From assembly GCA_028641055.1 (NCBI GenBank), contig CM054060.1:315337682-315401681 (forward strand): 64,000 bases of DNA, written 5' to 3'. Source of the DNA: Alopecurus myosuroides (taxonomy: Eukaryota > Streptophyta > Magnoliopsida > Poales > Poaceae). Of this stretch, positions 32,822-44,106 are shown piece by piece. Under the pieces are notes generated by a model, which saw nothing but the letters and a program-made list of their open reading frames with translations, was not told the DNA's origin and did no database searches. The position numbers and the translations under genes are program-made. Each line of letters starts with the position of its first letter. Position 1 is the first letter of the stretch.

Positions 32822-32876
32822 CGGTAACCATGGATGGATTTAACTCCAATCGCGCGGACGCTCCCCCTCGCTCTAC

Positions 32877-32890
32877 CCCCCCCCCCCCAC
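32877..32890. repeat. Poly-C run
   Basis: A run of about fourteen C between the two Mutator-like elements, in GC-rich DNA of unknown origin. Confidence 0.8.
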
Positions 32891-32992
32891 CCCTACCGAA
32901 CCCCACTCTCCACTCCCAGCCGTCCTCATATCTTCTATCGCCCCTCTCCAACGCATCAGAGTCCAGCTCCGGCCGCAGGATCCGGCCGTTGC

Positions 32993-33823
32993 GAGTAAAA
33001 TGCATCTACAGTCCATGAACTTGTTGACTATGTCTAAAACAGTCCCCAAATTCATAGAATGCACCAATACGGTCTCTAATCTCATTATATACGACCAAGT
33101 ATGGTCCTTATCATGAGTAAGCATCGTATTTTGGTGACGTGGTGCCAGGTCAGGCCCACGGTATCATACCCCAGCTTTGAAATCCCTAAATCGAGCTCTC
33201 CCCGCCGGCACCGCAAAGACGAACAACTGCGATAGCTAAAATGGTGGGTCTGCGATAGCTAAACACAAGGCGCCTCATTTGGTATGGGTTAACTATTAGA
33301 ATACAAAATTCTGATGATCAGAAGTGTCACCATCGATCTCACTGATAAAGCCAAAATTGAATTGAGTTCATGCGTGTTTATATACCAACAAAAGCAACAA
33401 TGCACTAGAACCCCAACTCCACACGCATCGCTGACGGACCTAAACCGATCTCAACTTGGGGGACAAAATTAACACGCATCACATATTCACATGCGATCGT
33501 TACTGGTCGTTCGTACCTGGCATGGATGAGCTTGACGCTAGTCTTCATGCCGCACGAAGGTTTGCACAATGAAGAATTGGATGGGAGGAGCCCCAGGCAC
33601 GACGGCGGCGTCGCTGGACGCTGGGCTACCACCGGATTCGGATCGATTTAGATATTTTAGAGGTGGGGATCGAAGCTATACGCCAGAAATGCGGTGGCCA
33701 ATGGTACTGAGGATCGTATATGGACGTATGGAGAAAGATTAAGGACCATTGATGCATTTTCTGAGTTTGAGGATTGTTTTAGACATGGCCAGCAAGTTCA
33801 TGGACTACACGTGCATTTTACTC
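32993..33823. mobile_element. Small Mutator-like inverted-repeat element
   Basis: 831 bp. The arms 32993-33110 and about 33706-33823 are inverse copies with drift; ends GAGTAAAATGCA and TGCATTTTACTC. The 9-bp flanks GGCCGTTGC (32984-32992) and GGCTGTTGC (33824-33832) differ at one base. The 600-bp interior has no supported gene. It lies only about 140 bp from the larger Mutator-like element. Confidence 0.8.
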
Positions 33824-33832
33824 GGCTGTTGC

Positions 33833-34198
33833 TGCCTCCACGCATGGATTCGGCCTTCACCGTCCCCTCGATTGTCCCAAACCTCCACCGCACGTCTCGC
33901 ACGTCTCGAGGGCATAGAGGCTCGACGCCCTGCCCAGATCGCGATCAAGAGCAGTAGCAAGGAGGCGTGGATCGAGGCATGGAAGCCGGGATCCAACCTT
34001 GCGGAGAAGGGTACTCGCCTCCTACCTCCTCAACGAACAGGATCTCCACGTGGCGAGGTTGACGCCAACAAGGACGACGACCTTGGGGAGTACACCAGAG
34101 AGTGGACCATGTATGTAACCGATTCCACACCCAGCTTTTCCACGCCTCTGTGTCCTCTAATTCTTAGTGCAGTTAGGTGGCAACTATTTATCCTATTA
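33833..34198. other. Unassigned GC-rich fragment
   Basis: Open, coding-like composition over 33833-34110 (Arg/Ser/Pro-rich in the best frame) but no motif I recognise. It may be a remnant exon of an unknown gene, split from 32856-32983 by the small Mutator-like element. Confidence 0.3.
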
Positions 34199-34588
34199 GG
34201 CCTCGTTTGGCGACGGAGTTTTGAAGTGTTTAATTGTGTAACTTCTCATCCCACTTTGAATACTCACCAAACCGCTAATATACCGTTTGGTAGACAGGTC
34301 TTGGTTACGCTAACCCCAGAAAACCCCACTAACCACGTCGGGCCAAGGCGTTTTGGAAACGCTCCTCACCCCTCGCGTTTTTAGCGCGCTTACATTGGAC
34401 GCTAGCATCGATTGAGCCAGCCACGTCTGATTTCAACGCCCCAGCCAAACACATGAGTTTCACGCAAGGGGTGGTTAGGAGAGGAATTGAGAGAAAGCAG
34501 GTGGATATGGTGTACGGGGTGTATTCACCAAAAACCTGGAGTATATTACACAACAATACTCCTGTACACACTGCTGCCAAACAAGGCC
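34199..34588. mobile_element. Tourist-like MITE, TSD TTA
   Basis: 390 bp with inverted ends GGCCTCGTTTGGC and GCCAAACAAGGCC, flanked by TTA at 34196-34198 and 34589-34591. Size, TIR sequence and TSD fit PIF/Harbinger-derived Tourist MITEs. Non-coding. Confidence 0.8.
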
Positions 34589-34827
34589 TTATTGATTTCA
34601 TTGCTCGTGCCATGTTAATAGTTCAGCATATGCTGGCCGTTTACCAATAGGAGGTCAAAGATAAAAGCCCTGTCTGACTTGGTAAAAAATACATGCTCAT
34701 TCTCTGAGTTTGTAAAAAAAAATGCACTGGCATAAGTTTTGAGCACTGATTGTTTGGTACTGATGTCCGTGGAGGATATTGGCAAAGAGGCACAGTCTAG
34801 GTGCGCGATCACTAGACGGTGAGGAGG

Positions 34828-37800
34828 ATGACTGAGAGCTCGGGGGGCGACTCGGAGGGGAACCGTGGGGTTCCCCTCGCCGGCGGTCGTTTCTGGGCTC
34901 TCCTCGCGGAGGATGAAGACGAAGACGGCGGCGCAACCTCCCTGGCGTCGGCGGCGTCGGAGACTCCAAGATCTGCGTACTACAGGACACCTTCTCCCTC
35001 GTCTTCGCGGGATTTGGTCGAGAGTAGGCAAGGTAAGAGATTGGAGAGGAGGAGGCAGCAGCGTTTGGCGGCGATCGCCTTGGCGGTCACGCCGCATTCT
35101 GAGGAGCCGATCGCGGATCCTCTCTTGGTGACAACGGCGAAGGGGCGTACGGAGGGACACCGCGAGCATCGGCTCAAGATCCCGTCTATGCCCCCTAGCT
35201 ATTTTACACAGAGTTCAGACGATGACCTTCCATGGTTCGTAGTAGGGAAGAAGGGTCGCGTTTCGGTCCTCCTCGGCGAACCGTCGCCGCAGAAGACGTT
35301 GATCGCCGCCCGCGGTGGATCTGCAGGTTCAAATTTCGAAGCGGTCAACGCGGTGGGCCACACGGGCCCCTTGTATAGACTTTGCTTGGGCCTACGGAGG
35401 AATTCCGATAGGAATCGAAACCTTACGGGGTTAGATCGCATCGTCTGGTCCTTCCACCCTCGACTACGATCGTTAGGGTCGGGAACAGAGGCGCTGCGCC
35501 CATCGTGTCCTCGATGGCCAACCAAGGCGGAGGGAGGGGATACTACGGCGACGGCCGTGGTGAGCGCGGCAATGGCCCTCCTCCGTTTCGTGGTGGTCCG
35601 CCGGCGAGGGGTGGCTTTGGCCCGAACTTCCGTGGCGGCCTTAACGGGCGAGGCAATCAAGGTCAAGGGGACTTCGGTCCCAGGAACGGTGCGCCGTTCG
35701 GCGGTTTTAACGCGGGCGCTGGCTTCAACGGCGCCCAGTACGGCAACGGCGGCGGGGGTGGTGATCGACACCGGTACCCCTATCGTAATGCAGCGGGTGG
35801 AGGCATGCAGCGAGGAAACTATCGTGGAAGAGGACGTGGTCGTGGGCCGGTGGTGCCGCGGGTGACCACGGCGGCGATCCCTACCAGCGGGGGCTTCACC
35901 GAAGCGTCGGTGGAGGCCGTCGTTCGGCGGGTCACGGAGGCTCTCTATGCGCAAGGAGTGACGGCGGTGAATCGACCACCGGCCGCCATGGCCGCGACGG
36001 CAGCATCGGGCCCTGCCGTGGCCGCACCGCGCGCGGTGGTTGCGCCTGCCGCGGCGCCAATTCTTCCTGCCGTGGCGCATACGGCAGCGCCTATCTCTGC
36101 CGCGGCTGCCGGCTCCTCTACCGCTGCCGCGGTACGTGTACCTCTGCCGGTTACGGGCAAAGACCACGCGGTGCGGGCTGCCGCTGCGTCTGCACCCGGT
36201 GGTGCTATGGTGCAGCCCAAGGAGTTGGCGATTGTTGGCCCCTCGACGGAAGAGGTCGACGATCCGAACGCGAAGAAGGCAAAAAAGAATGAGAAGGCAA
36301 AATGTTTTCTCTGTGGAGTGCAAGGCCATGTGAGTGCGGCGTGTACTCAAGTGGTCTGTGAATATTGCGAGGGCATGGGGCATGCCCCCGAAGATTGTCC
36401 TCTTCTGTCAGTTGCTAAACAACAGGTGATCACACATGGTCTTCTTAACGAGGGGCTGATGTTTTATGAGGCAGTGCCTACGGCTTCGTACAAGCCGAAG
36501 ATTGACTCCGTCAGGCTGGGGAAACTTACTATCACAGGAGGATCGCTTTCTGTTGATGAGGTCATTTCTCAGCTCCAGAGATTAGTGCCTTCCGAGCAGT
36601 TCAGATGGGAGGTAGTTCCTGTAAGTGACAATGTTTATAAGGTTTCTTTTCCTACTAGAGCTGAGTTGGATCGTATGATCGTTTTCGGTGCGTGTCATAT
36701 CCCTAACACCAGCTGTGTCATCACTGTGGAGGCCTGGGTTACGGAGATGAAGCCTATGTGGCTTCTGCCTGAGATCTGGATTAGAGTGTCCGATATCCCA
36801 CCTAAGCATTGAGGTGATTTCTTACTTCTGTGGAGTCTTGGCTCTTTATTCGGTAAGACCCTGAGAGTGGATATGAATTTTACTCGTAAGCATGGTGTTC
36901 TGAGAGTTCTTGTGGGGTGTATGGACTATACTCTTGTTCCTGATGGATGGCCGGTGTTTCTGCGTGATGGTTTTTATGAGCTGAAATTTCAGGTGGAAAA
37001 TCCTAATTCTGATAATGAGGATGAGATGGTAGTGGACTCCAAAGATGATACTCGTGATGACGACAAGGATGATGGTGCGAATTCCAAACAAAAGGGACCG
37101 GCTGTTGGTTCTATGGACATTGATAGGTCCAAACCGAGCACTAGTGGTACCAGTGGATCTTCGGAACCGGCTGGGAAGGAGACAGAGGTTAAAGGGGTGA
37201 AGAAAGCGTTCTCCCCCGGGGTGGTCCTTTCACCATCCGTGGCTAGTTCTGTCAGAGAGGCTCGACTTTTTCTTACTTCGATGAGTAACACGCAGCTTGA
37301 GACTACACAGCTTTCTGATATGGAGGTAGTCGACACGGTCTCAGATTCTTTGGGGCCCCATGCTGGTTCGGCGGAGGGGATGGATGACATCCTGGTTTCG
37401 GATGGGGGTGCTTACCCCGATGAGGTGATGAGGGAGACGGGTGCTGGGCGGGTGGTCTTGGTATCAAACGGATACCTAACGCCATTTGTCAACTCGCCTT
37501 CCGGCCACGTGCGAGGTAGCGGAGCTTTGGAGCCACGGTGTCTCGACGGTGTGTTTCACGATGCACGCTTGCCTTCCTTCCAACCAGGCGGGTTGGATGG
37601 AGAGGGCGTCGTATCTTCTTCGACTACTACTGTGTCACCGACGATGCCCTGCATTCGACCAGGCGGGTTGGATGTGGGGGCGTCGACGGTGGCGATGGCG
37701 TCTGCTTCGACGGTGGAGACCCCTGTGCCGGTCGGTCATAGCTCACCCCAACCAGGCGGGTTGGAGTTGGCAGCTGTGTTGACCACGACACCGCGTCCTT

Positions 37801-38240
37801 CGATGGCGGCGGTGATGGCATATGGGGGTCTCGCGGCGGCTGATTCGGAGATCCGCTCTAGTGCACGCTTACGGGCGAAACCGGATGCGGATCTTCCCCA
37901 AGAGCTGCGGGCGATGGCCCTTGCGCACCGCAAGGATGTCGTCTTTCCTAGAGGTACTCCCCCCATCCCCGTTGGTTTATCGTTACTCTCTTTTTCTAAT
38001 TCGGAAATTAAAGCGCGGGCGGATAAGTTAGGTGTGTCACTAGGTAGAAACAAACAGCAAATTGATGCGTCTATTCATGGTTTGTTAGAACAGGAAAAAG
38101 ATAGGTCTCTTATTTTTCTTCGGAATAATTTAAAAGATATGTTAGATGGTGATCTGGTTGATTCTAACTCATCTTTGACTCTTACGAAAGCATCAAATCT
38201 GAGTGAGGATCTATGTGATGAGGTTGAGCACGAAAAATGA
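34828..38240 (+). pseudogene. LINE ORF1: nucleic-acid-binding protein with two CCHC knuckles
   Basis: ATG at 34828. The first ~190 codons are acidic then basic (GGRFWALLAEDEDEDGG start). A one-base shift between about 35400 and 35470 leads to a second frame: a Gly/Arg/Asn-rich RGG-like stretch (35514-35870), an Ala/Pro-rich linker (35960-36150), and two knuckles CFLCGVQGHVSAAC and CEYCEGMGHAPEDC (CX2CX4HX4C each, 36302-36405). A domain of about 150 residues like the C-terminal part of DUF4283 proteins follows. A single TGA at 36810-36812 (probably CGA to TGA) interrupts it. After it come an acidic Ser-rich region, three PGGLD-type motifs (37580-37770) and a basic C-terminus, stop at 38238-38240. 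ORF1 coats LINE RNA. Two lesions make it inactive as it stands. Confidence 0.85.
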
Positions 38241-38353
38241 TCAAACGGACTATCCAATGCTCTCAAAGACGGTTAAACGTAACCGTAAGAAGAATTTAGG
38301 TACTGTATCTAAACCTAGGCGAAGCACTAGGATTAAACAATTCAAGAAGTGAG

Positions 38354-41300
38354 ATGAGAGGCTTAATCTAGAATAGTAATGGGTTTGGGGATCATGCTAA
38401 ACATTTGGCGGTTCATGAATTTATTAAAGAACATAAGATTGATTTCATTGCTCTAATTGAAACTGGAAGATCCTCCTTTACTACGCATTTTCTGGACTTT
38501 CTTGCTGGGGGTAGGGACTTTACGTGGTTCTGTTTGCCTCCTCATGGTCGCTCTGGAGGGATGCTTGTTGGTTTTAATGGCGTTACTCTTTCGGCACAAA
38601 CCGTTGTGTCTGGAGATTTCTGCCTCAAGTTTCATGTTAAGACTAAAGCGGATGGTTTTGAATGGGCTTTTGTTGTAGTTTACGGGGCTGCACAAGACTC
38701 AAAGAAATCAGATTTTCTTGCTGAGTTAGTACGTATTTGTGATAATGAAACACTTCCGATACTAGTGGGGGGATTTTAATATCATTCGGAGGCAGGAAGA
38801 AAAGAGCAATGATAATTTTAATGCGAGATGGCCGTTTATTTTTAATGCTATTATCGATAGTTTGGATTTGAAAGAAATTTATTTATCCGGAAGACAATTT
38901 ACTTGGGCTAGTTGGGGAGATAATCCGACGTATGAGAAGCTCGATCATTTTCTTAACAGTATTGAGTGGGAACAGAAATATCCTATGGTTACGGTGCATG
39001 CTCTGACTCGAACGGGGTCAGATCACACACCGCTGCTATTAGACTCTGGGACTCAAGCACATGTGGGTAATAAGAGTCAGTTCTCCTTTGAACTTTCTTG
39101 GATACGCCAAGAAGGTTTCTATGAGCTGGTTTGTAAGGAATGGAGGTCAGTTAATTGTGGGCAAAACCCATTAGATAGGTGGCAAAATAAGATTAGACAC
39201 CTGAGACAATTTTTACGAGGATGGGCGAAAAACCAGAGCGGGGAATATAGAAAACTAAAAGAAAAATTAACGGTCCTCATAGATATGCTAGATATTAAGG
39301 CGGAATCGACTCCTTTGACAGTGGCCGAACGGGCTGCAAAAAAGGAGGCCGACGATTACCTACGAAAGTTGAAACGAGACGAGGAATCCAAATGGGCGCA
39401 ACGGGCAAAAGTTAAACATATACAAGAAGGAGGGAATAATACGAAATATTTCCACCTTATTGCAAACGGGAAACATAGGAAGAAAAGGATTTTTCAATTG
39501 GAACAAGACGAGGGAACGATTATAGGAGAGATTAACCTTAGAACATTAATCTCTGAATACTACAAGAAATTATTCGGGGCACCGGCGCCGAGTAATGTTT
39601 CTTTAGTAGAGGAGAGGACGGATGATATGCCTAAAATATCACATGAGGAAAATTGTATTCTTATATCTCCTTTTACGGATAAGGAGGTATTCGAAGCAAT
39701 CTCTCAGATGGAACATAATAAGGCTCCGGGTCCAGATGGATTCCCAGCGGAGTTTTATCAGAGATTTTGGGAGGTGATTAAGGTCGATTTAATGGCGATG
39801 TTTGCTCAACTTCATGATGGAGAGTTACCATTATTTAAATTAAACTTTGGGGTTATTACGTTACTTCCAAAGAAGGAGGATGCGAGTCGTATAGAGCAAT
39901 ATCGACCAATCTGTTTGCTCAATGTTAGTTTCAAAATCTTCACCAAGGTGGGTACCAATAGGGTAACTTCTATTGCGAGTAAAGTTATCCGACCAACTCA
40001 ATCAGCGTTTCTACCCGGTAGAAATATTCTTGAAGGAGTTGTGGTATTACATGAAACTATTCATGAGATAAAAAGGAAAAAATTGGACGGGGTTTTGTTT
40101 AAAATTGACTTTGAAAAAGCTTATGATAAGGTGAATTGGTCTTTTTTACAGCAAGTTTTGAGAATGAAAGGTTTTTCACCTAAGTGGTGTGATTGGATTG
40201 CTCGTTTTGTTCAAGGGGGAAGTGTCGGGATTAAAGTTAATGATGATATCGGTCATTATTTTCAAACGCTAAAAGGTTTGAGACAGGGTGATCCGTTATC
40301 ACCTATTCTCTTTAATCTTGTAGCAGATATGTTGGCTATCCTCATAGATCGAGCTAAGGAGGATGGCCAAGTTGGAGGATTGATTCCTCACCTTGTCGAA
40401 GGAGGGGTGTCCATTCTCCAATATGCCGACGATACGATTATTTTTATGGAACACGACGTACAAAAGGCACTGAACATGAAACTCATACTTGCGATGTTTG
40501 AGCTTCTGTCCGGTCTTAAAATTAACTTCCATAAGAGCGAGATTTTTTGTTTCGGTAAAGCGAAAGAGGCCCAAGATGATTACCGAATTATCTTTGGTTG
40601 TGAGGTAGGAACGCTACCTTTCAAATATCTCGGTATACCAATTCACCACAGAAAACTTCTCAATAAAGAGTGGAAACCAATTGAGGATAGATTTGACTCG
40701 AAACTCAGTTCTTGGGTTGGGAAATTGTTGTCTTATGGGGATCGCCTCGTGCTGATAAACTCTGTCCTATCCAGTTTGCCGATGTTTTTGCTCTCCTTTT
40801 TCGAAATACCAGTGGGTGTGAGGAAACGTTTGGATTTCTACCGCTCAAGGTTTTTTTTGGCAAAGCGATGTCAAAAGGAGGAAATACCGCCTTACAAAAT
40901 AGAATATTGTTTGTCGTCCCAAAGATCAGGGGGGCTTAGGAATCGAGGTCTTACAAATTAAGAACATGTGTCTTTTAAGTAAGTGGTTTTATAAATTATT
41001 GTCAGAGGAGTGGGTGTGGCAAGAGTTACTCTCTAATAAGTATTTAGGAGATAAAACGTTATCTCAGGTGGAGAGTAAACCTTCGGATTCACCCTTCTGG
41101 AAAGGTTTAATGAGGATTAAGTATGATTTTTTTTCACGGGACAAATTCTCTTTAGGAAACGGTCAGCAGGTGCGTTTCTGGGAAGATACATGGTTAGGTG
41201 ATAAACCGTTATCACATTCTTATCCATCGTTATATAACATCGCTTCTAATAGAAACGTCACGGTGGCGGAGGTGCTATCCCATAATCCTCTAGAAGTTCG

Positions 41301-42024
41301 GTTCCGGAGGACGTTGGTTGGCTATAGAAGAGAACGTTGGTTGCATTTGGTTGAAAGATTGATGGGGGTTTCCTTATCTAATCTTAAAGATGTATTTAGT
41401 TGGAACCTCACAATGGATGGGGTTTTCACGGTTAAATCTTATTATGCTGACTTGATGCATGGATCCACAAGATTTTTACGGAAATACTTGTGGAAACTAA
41501 AGGTACCATTAAAGATTAAGATCTTTCTATGGTTTCTTAACAGGAAAGTTATCCTTACTAAAGACAATCTGATAAAGAGAAATTGGCATGGTTCTAAAAA
41601 ATGTGTTTTTTGCGATACAGATGAGTCTGTCGAACACTTATTTATAACATGTCCTTTTGCCCGTGATATTTGGCGTCTTATACACTTTACTTATAGTATT
41701 TATCCACCTACTAGCATCGCGAATATGTTTGGTAGCTGGTTAAATGGTATTGATAGGAAAACAAAAGCACAAATACGTGTTGGTGCGGCTGCTTTCCTAT
41801 GGGCAATTTGGAATTGCCGTAATGATTTGGTCTTTAACAAACAAACGAATATTCATTTTTTGCAGGTTGTAAACAAGGCGGTCTATTCTATCCAGATGTG
41901 GGCTTTTCTTCTCCCTCTGGATCAGCGAGGACTTATGGATTCCGTCTGTGCTCGTTTGATGGCGGTCATTTGGGTTATTTACAGCCAGACTGGGTGGCTT
42001 AATCCTAGGCGAATTAATGCGTAG
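38354..42024 (+). pseudogene. LINE ORF2: endonuclease, reverse transcriptase, zf-RVT
   Basis: ATG at 38354, 113 bp after ORF1. Codon 6 is TAG (probably from TGG). The endonuclease (38400-39040) has IALIETGRSS, a GGDFN motif disrupted by a 1-2 base loss in a G run at about 38770, and SDHTPLLL near 39020. The reverse transcriptase (about 39700-40640) has KAPGPDGFPAEFY, FKIDFEKAYDKVNW, GLRQGDPLSP and YADDTIIF (about 40423-40446). A T run at about 40852 shifts the frame, and a TAG at 40910 follows. The last frame (40966-42024) carries the zf-RVT block with CVFCDTDESVEHLFITC and ends in TAG. No RNase H domain is seen. The protein would nick target DNA and copy the RNA. Four lesions, all small. Confidence 0.9.
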
Positions 42025-42200
42025 TTCGTCTATGTTTCGGTGGCTTGTCTTTGTGGCCACACTTTCGGACCCATGATTGTAATAAGTTACATACTCTGGA
42101 TATTTTTCTTGCTTATTTAATAAAAAACCGGCTGTGTGCATCACTTTGATGCAGAGGCCGAGGCCTAGGCTCCCATTTCAAAAAAAAAGGTGCGCGATCA

Positions 42201-42608
42201 GATGGAATAACCATATAGGATTTGTCGTTGCAACATTGATATATATCCTATCTTCTGAGTTAATAGTGCTTTATGAGAATCTTACAGCAGTGCACTTCGT
42301 ATTTGTGGTTACTGTTGTGTCATAGTGAGTTGGTTCTTTGGTCTTCCTCATTTATATGCTTTGGTCTTCCTAATTTATATGCTTCCTCATGCTTTCACTA
42401 GATCTGGTGAGCAAGATACATGCTAGAAGCCAAAAAAAATCTCCCAGCTGCTAAAGCTGTACTCGGCTATTGAAGCTACGGATGCATTGCTCCGATGTAT
42501 TGCTGATTTGGTAAGTCGTGGAATCATTTAACACCTGCAAAGCTAACAATACATCATTCTCTATTCTTCCTGATAAGATGCCACCTGCTCCAGAAAATTC
42601 ACCTGTCA
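42201..42608. other. Spacer between the two LINEs with one exon-like stretch
   Basis: 42427-42510 encodes ISQLLKLYSAIEATDALL in one frame and is followed by a GTAAGT donor at 42511. An upstream stop and an A8 run weaken it. I do not recognise the protein; it may be a host or captured exon. Confidence 0.3.
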
Positions 42609-44094
42609 TATAGGGAAACTAAGCTCATGGGCAGGTAAATTATTGTCATATGGGGATCGCCTCATTTTAATTAATTCTGTCCTGTCGAGTTTGCCTATGT
42701 TTCTTTTATTCGTGTTTGAGATCTCGGTTGGAGTAAGGAAGAGATTAGATTTTTAGCCCTCGCGCTTCTTTTGGCAAAGCGATGCTAAGAAGAGAAAATA
42801 TCATCTTACTAAATTGAATATAATTTGCCGCCCGAAAGATCAAGGAGGATTAGGTATCGAGGTTTTAGAAATTAAGAATATGTGTTTGTTAAGCAAATGG
42901 TTGTTTAAACTTTTACACGAGGATGGAGTTTGGAAAGAACTCCTCTCTAATAAGTACCTAGGGGACAAAACGTTGTCTCAGGTACAGGCTAAGCCTGCCG
43001 ATTCTCCTTTTTGGAAAGGAATTATGAAAGTTAAACACGAGTTTTTCTCACGAGGAGCGTTCTCGTTGGGAAATGGGAAACAAGTGAGGTTTTGGGAAGA
43101 TACTTGGATAGGTGATGAACCGTTATCACAAACTTATCCATCTATCTATAGCATAGTTTTACACAAAAATGTGTTGGTAGCTGATGTTTTGGCACATAAC
43201 CTTATTAATATTCAGTTCCGTAGAAATGTTATCGGTGTAAGGAGACAACTATGGCTGCAATTGGTGGAGAGAGTGATGAGTGTACCACTGACCAATGAGG
43301 ACGATTTGTTTTCTTGGAAATTAACCGATAATGGGTAATTTTCTGTTAAATCGTTTTATACAGATTTGCTTCATGGTTCCACTAGATTTCTACGGAAATA
43401 CTTGTGGAATTTAAAGGTGCCATTAAAGATTAAGATTTTTCTATGGTTCCTTAATAGAAAAGTTATTCTTACGAAGGATAACTTAGTTAAAAGGAATTGG
43501 ACGGGATGTTCTAAATGTGCTTTTTGTGATTCTACGGAGTCTGTGGAACACTTGTTCATTACATGTCCTTTTACTCGTGATTTTTGGCGTCTTATTCACT
43601 TTACATTCAGCATTTATCCACCAACTAGCATTGCGAATATGTTTGGTAGCTGGCTAAATGGCATTGACAAAAAACAAAAACCCGTATTCGTGTCGGTGTT
43701 GCGGCGTTCCTATGGGCGATTTGGAATTGTCGGAATGATGTGGTCTTTAACAAACAAAACAATATTCGTTTTTTGCAGGTTGTCAACAAGGCGATGTACT
43801 CTATTCAGATGTGATCCTTCCTCCTCACTGCCGCTCAGCGAGGACTTATGGATACAGGTTGTGCTCGTATGATGGCGGTCGTTCGGGCTATTTACAGCCG
43901 GCCTGGGTGGCTTAATGCTAGACGATTAGATGTTTAAACTTGCTATTTTCGAGTGGCTGATCTTTGTAGCCACCTTATGTGACCCATAAATTGTATTTGG
44001 ATGGATTTTCAACTCTTCTTTTAATAAAATAAAGGCTGCGTGCATCGTCCTGATGCAGAGGCCGGGGCCGCGGTTTCCATTTCAAAAAAAAAAT
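42609..44094 (+). mobile_element. 5'-truncated LINE of the same family, TSD ATTCACCTGTCA
   Basis: 1486 bp flanked by ATTCACCTGTCA (42597-42608 and 44095-44106). It starts inside the RT-to-zf-RVT linker at the point matching about 40700 of the upstream LINE and follows it to the poly-A tail, including GATGCAGAGGCC. Truncation at the 5' end is typical of LINE insertion. Confidence 0.92.
42640..43935 (+). pseudogene. LINE ORF2 C-terminal fragment
   Basis: Matches the last ~430 codons of ORF2 at 40720-42024. Open pieces are 42814-43338 (CRPKDQGGLGIEVLEIKN...) and 43366-43680, with a TAA at 43336-43338, an early TAG near 42754 and a frameshift in an A run at about 43670. The zf-RVT block CAFCDSTESVEHLFITC is at about 43519-43569. 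It lacks endonuclease and the RT catalytic core, so it cannot act in cis. Confidence 0.85.
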
Positions 44095-44106
44095 ATTCAC
44101 CTGTCA

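Larger units (their letters stand above)
28543..32846. mobile_element. Mutator-like TIR element with two opposing cargo genes, no transposase
   Basis: Inverted repeats of about 200 bp: 28543-28744 on the left; 31313-31494 plus 32827-32846 on the right, split by a solo LTR. The ends are GAGTTAATTCCATC and its inverse. Flanks CAATCGTGC (28534-28542) and CAATCGCGC (32847-32855) form a 9-bp target duplication with one change, the size expected for Mutator elements. Without the LTR the element is about 3.0 kb. It holds a GRF zinc-finger gene (plus strand) and a coiled-coil gene (minus strand) facing each other, each starting near one repeat, as mudrA and mudrB do in MuDR. No MURA-type transposase is seen. 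Confidence 0.75.
34812..42188 (+). mobile_element. Near-full-length LINE (non-LTR retrotransposon), TSD GGTGCGCGATCA
   Basis: 7377 bp flanked by perfect 12-bp duplications GGTGCGCGATCA (34800-34811 and 42189-42200). It has ORF1 (34828-38240), ORF2 (38354-42024), a 3' UTR with GATGCAGAGGCC, and an A9 tail. The 5' leader is only 16 bp, so a few bases of the original 5' end may be lost. Lesions are few. A 5'-truncated relative lies at 42609-44094. Confidence 0.92.

Noticed and set aside
35199..36383. 394-codon minus-strand frame rich in Arg and His
   Set aside because: Antisense of the GC-rich part of LINE ORF1; no domain visible.
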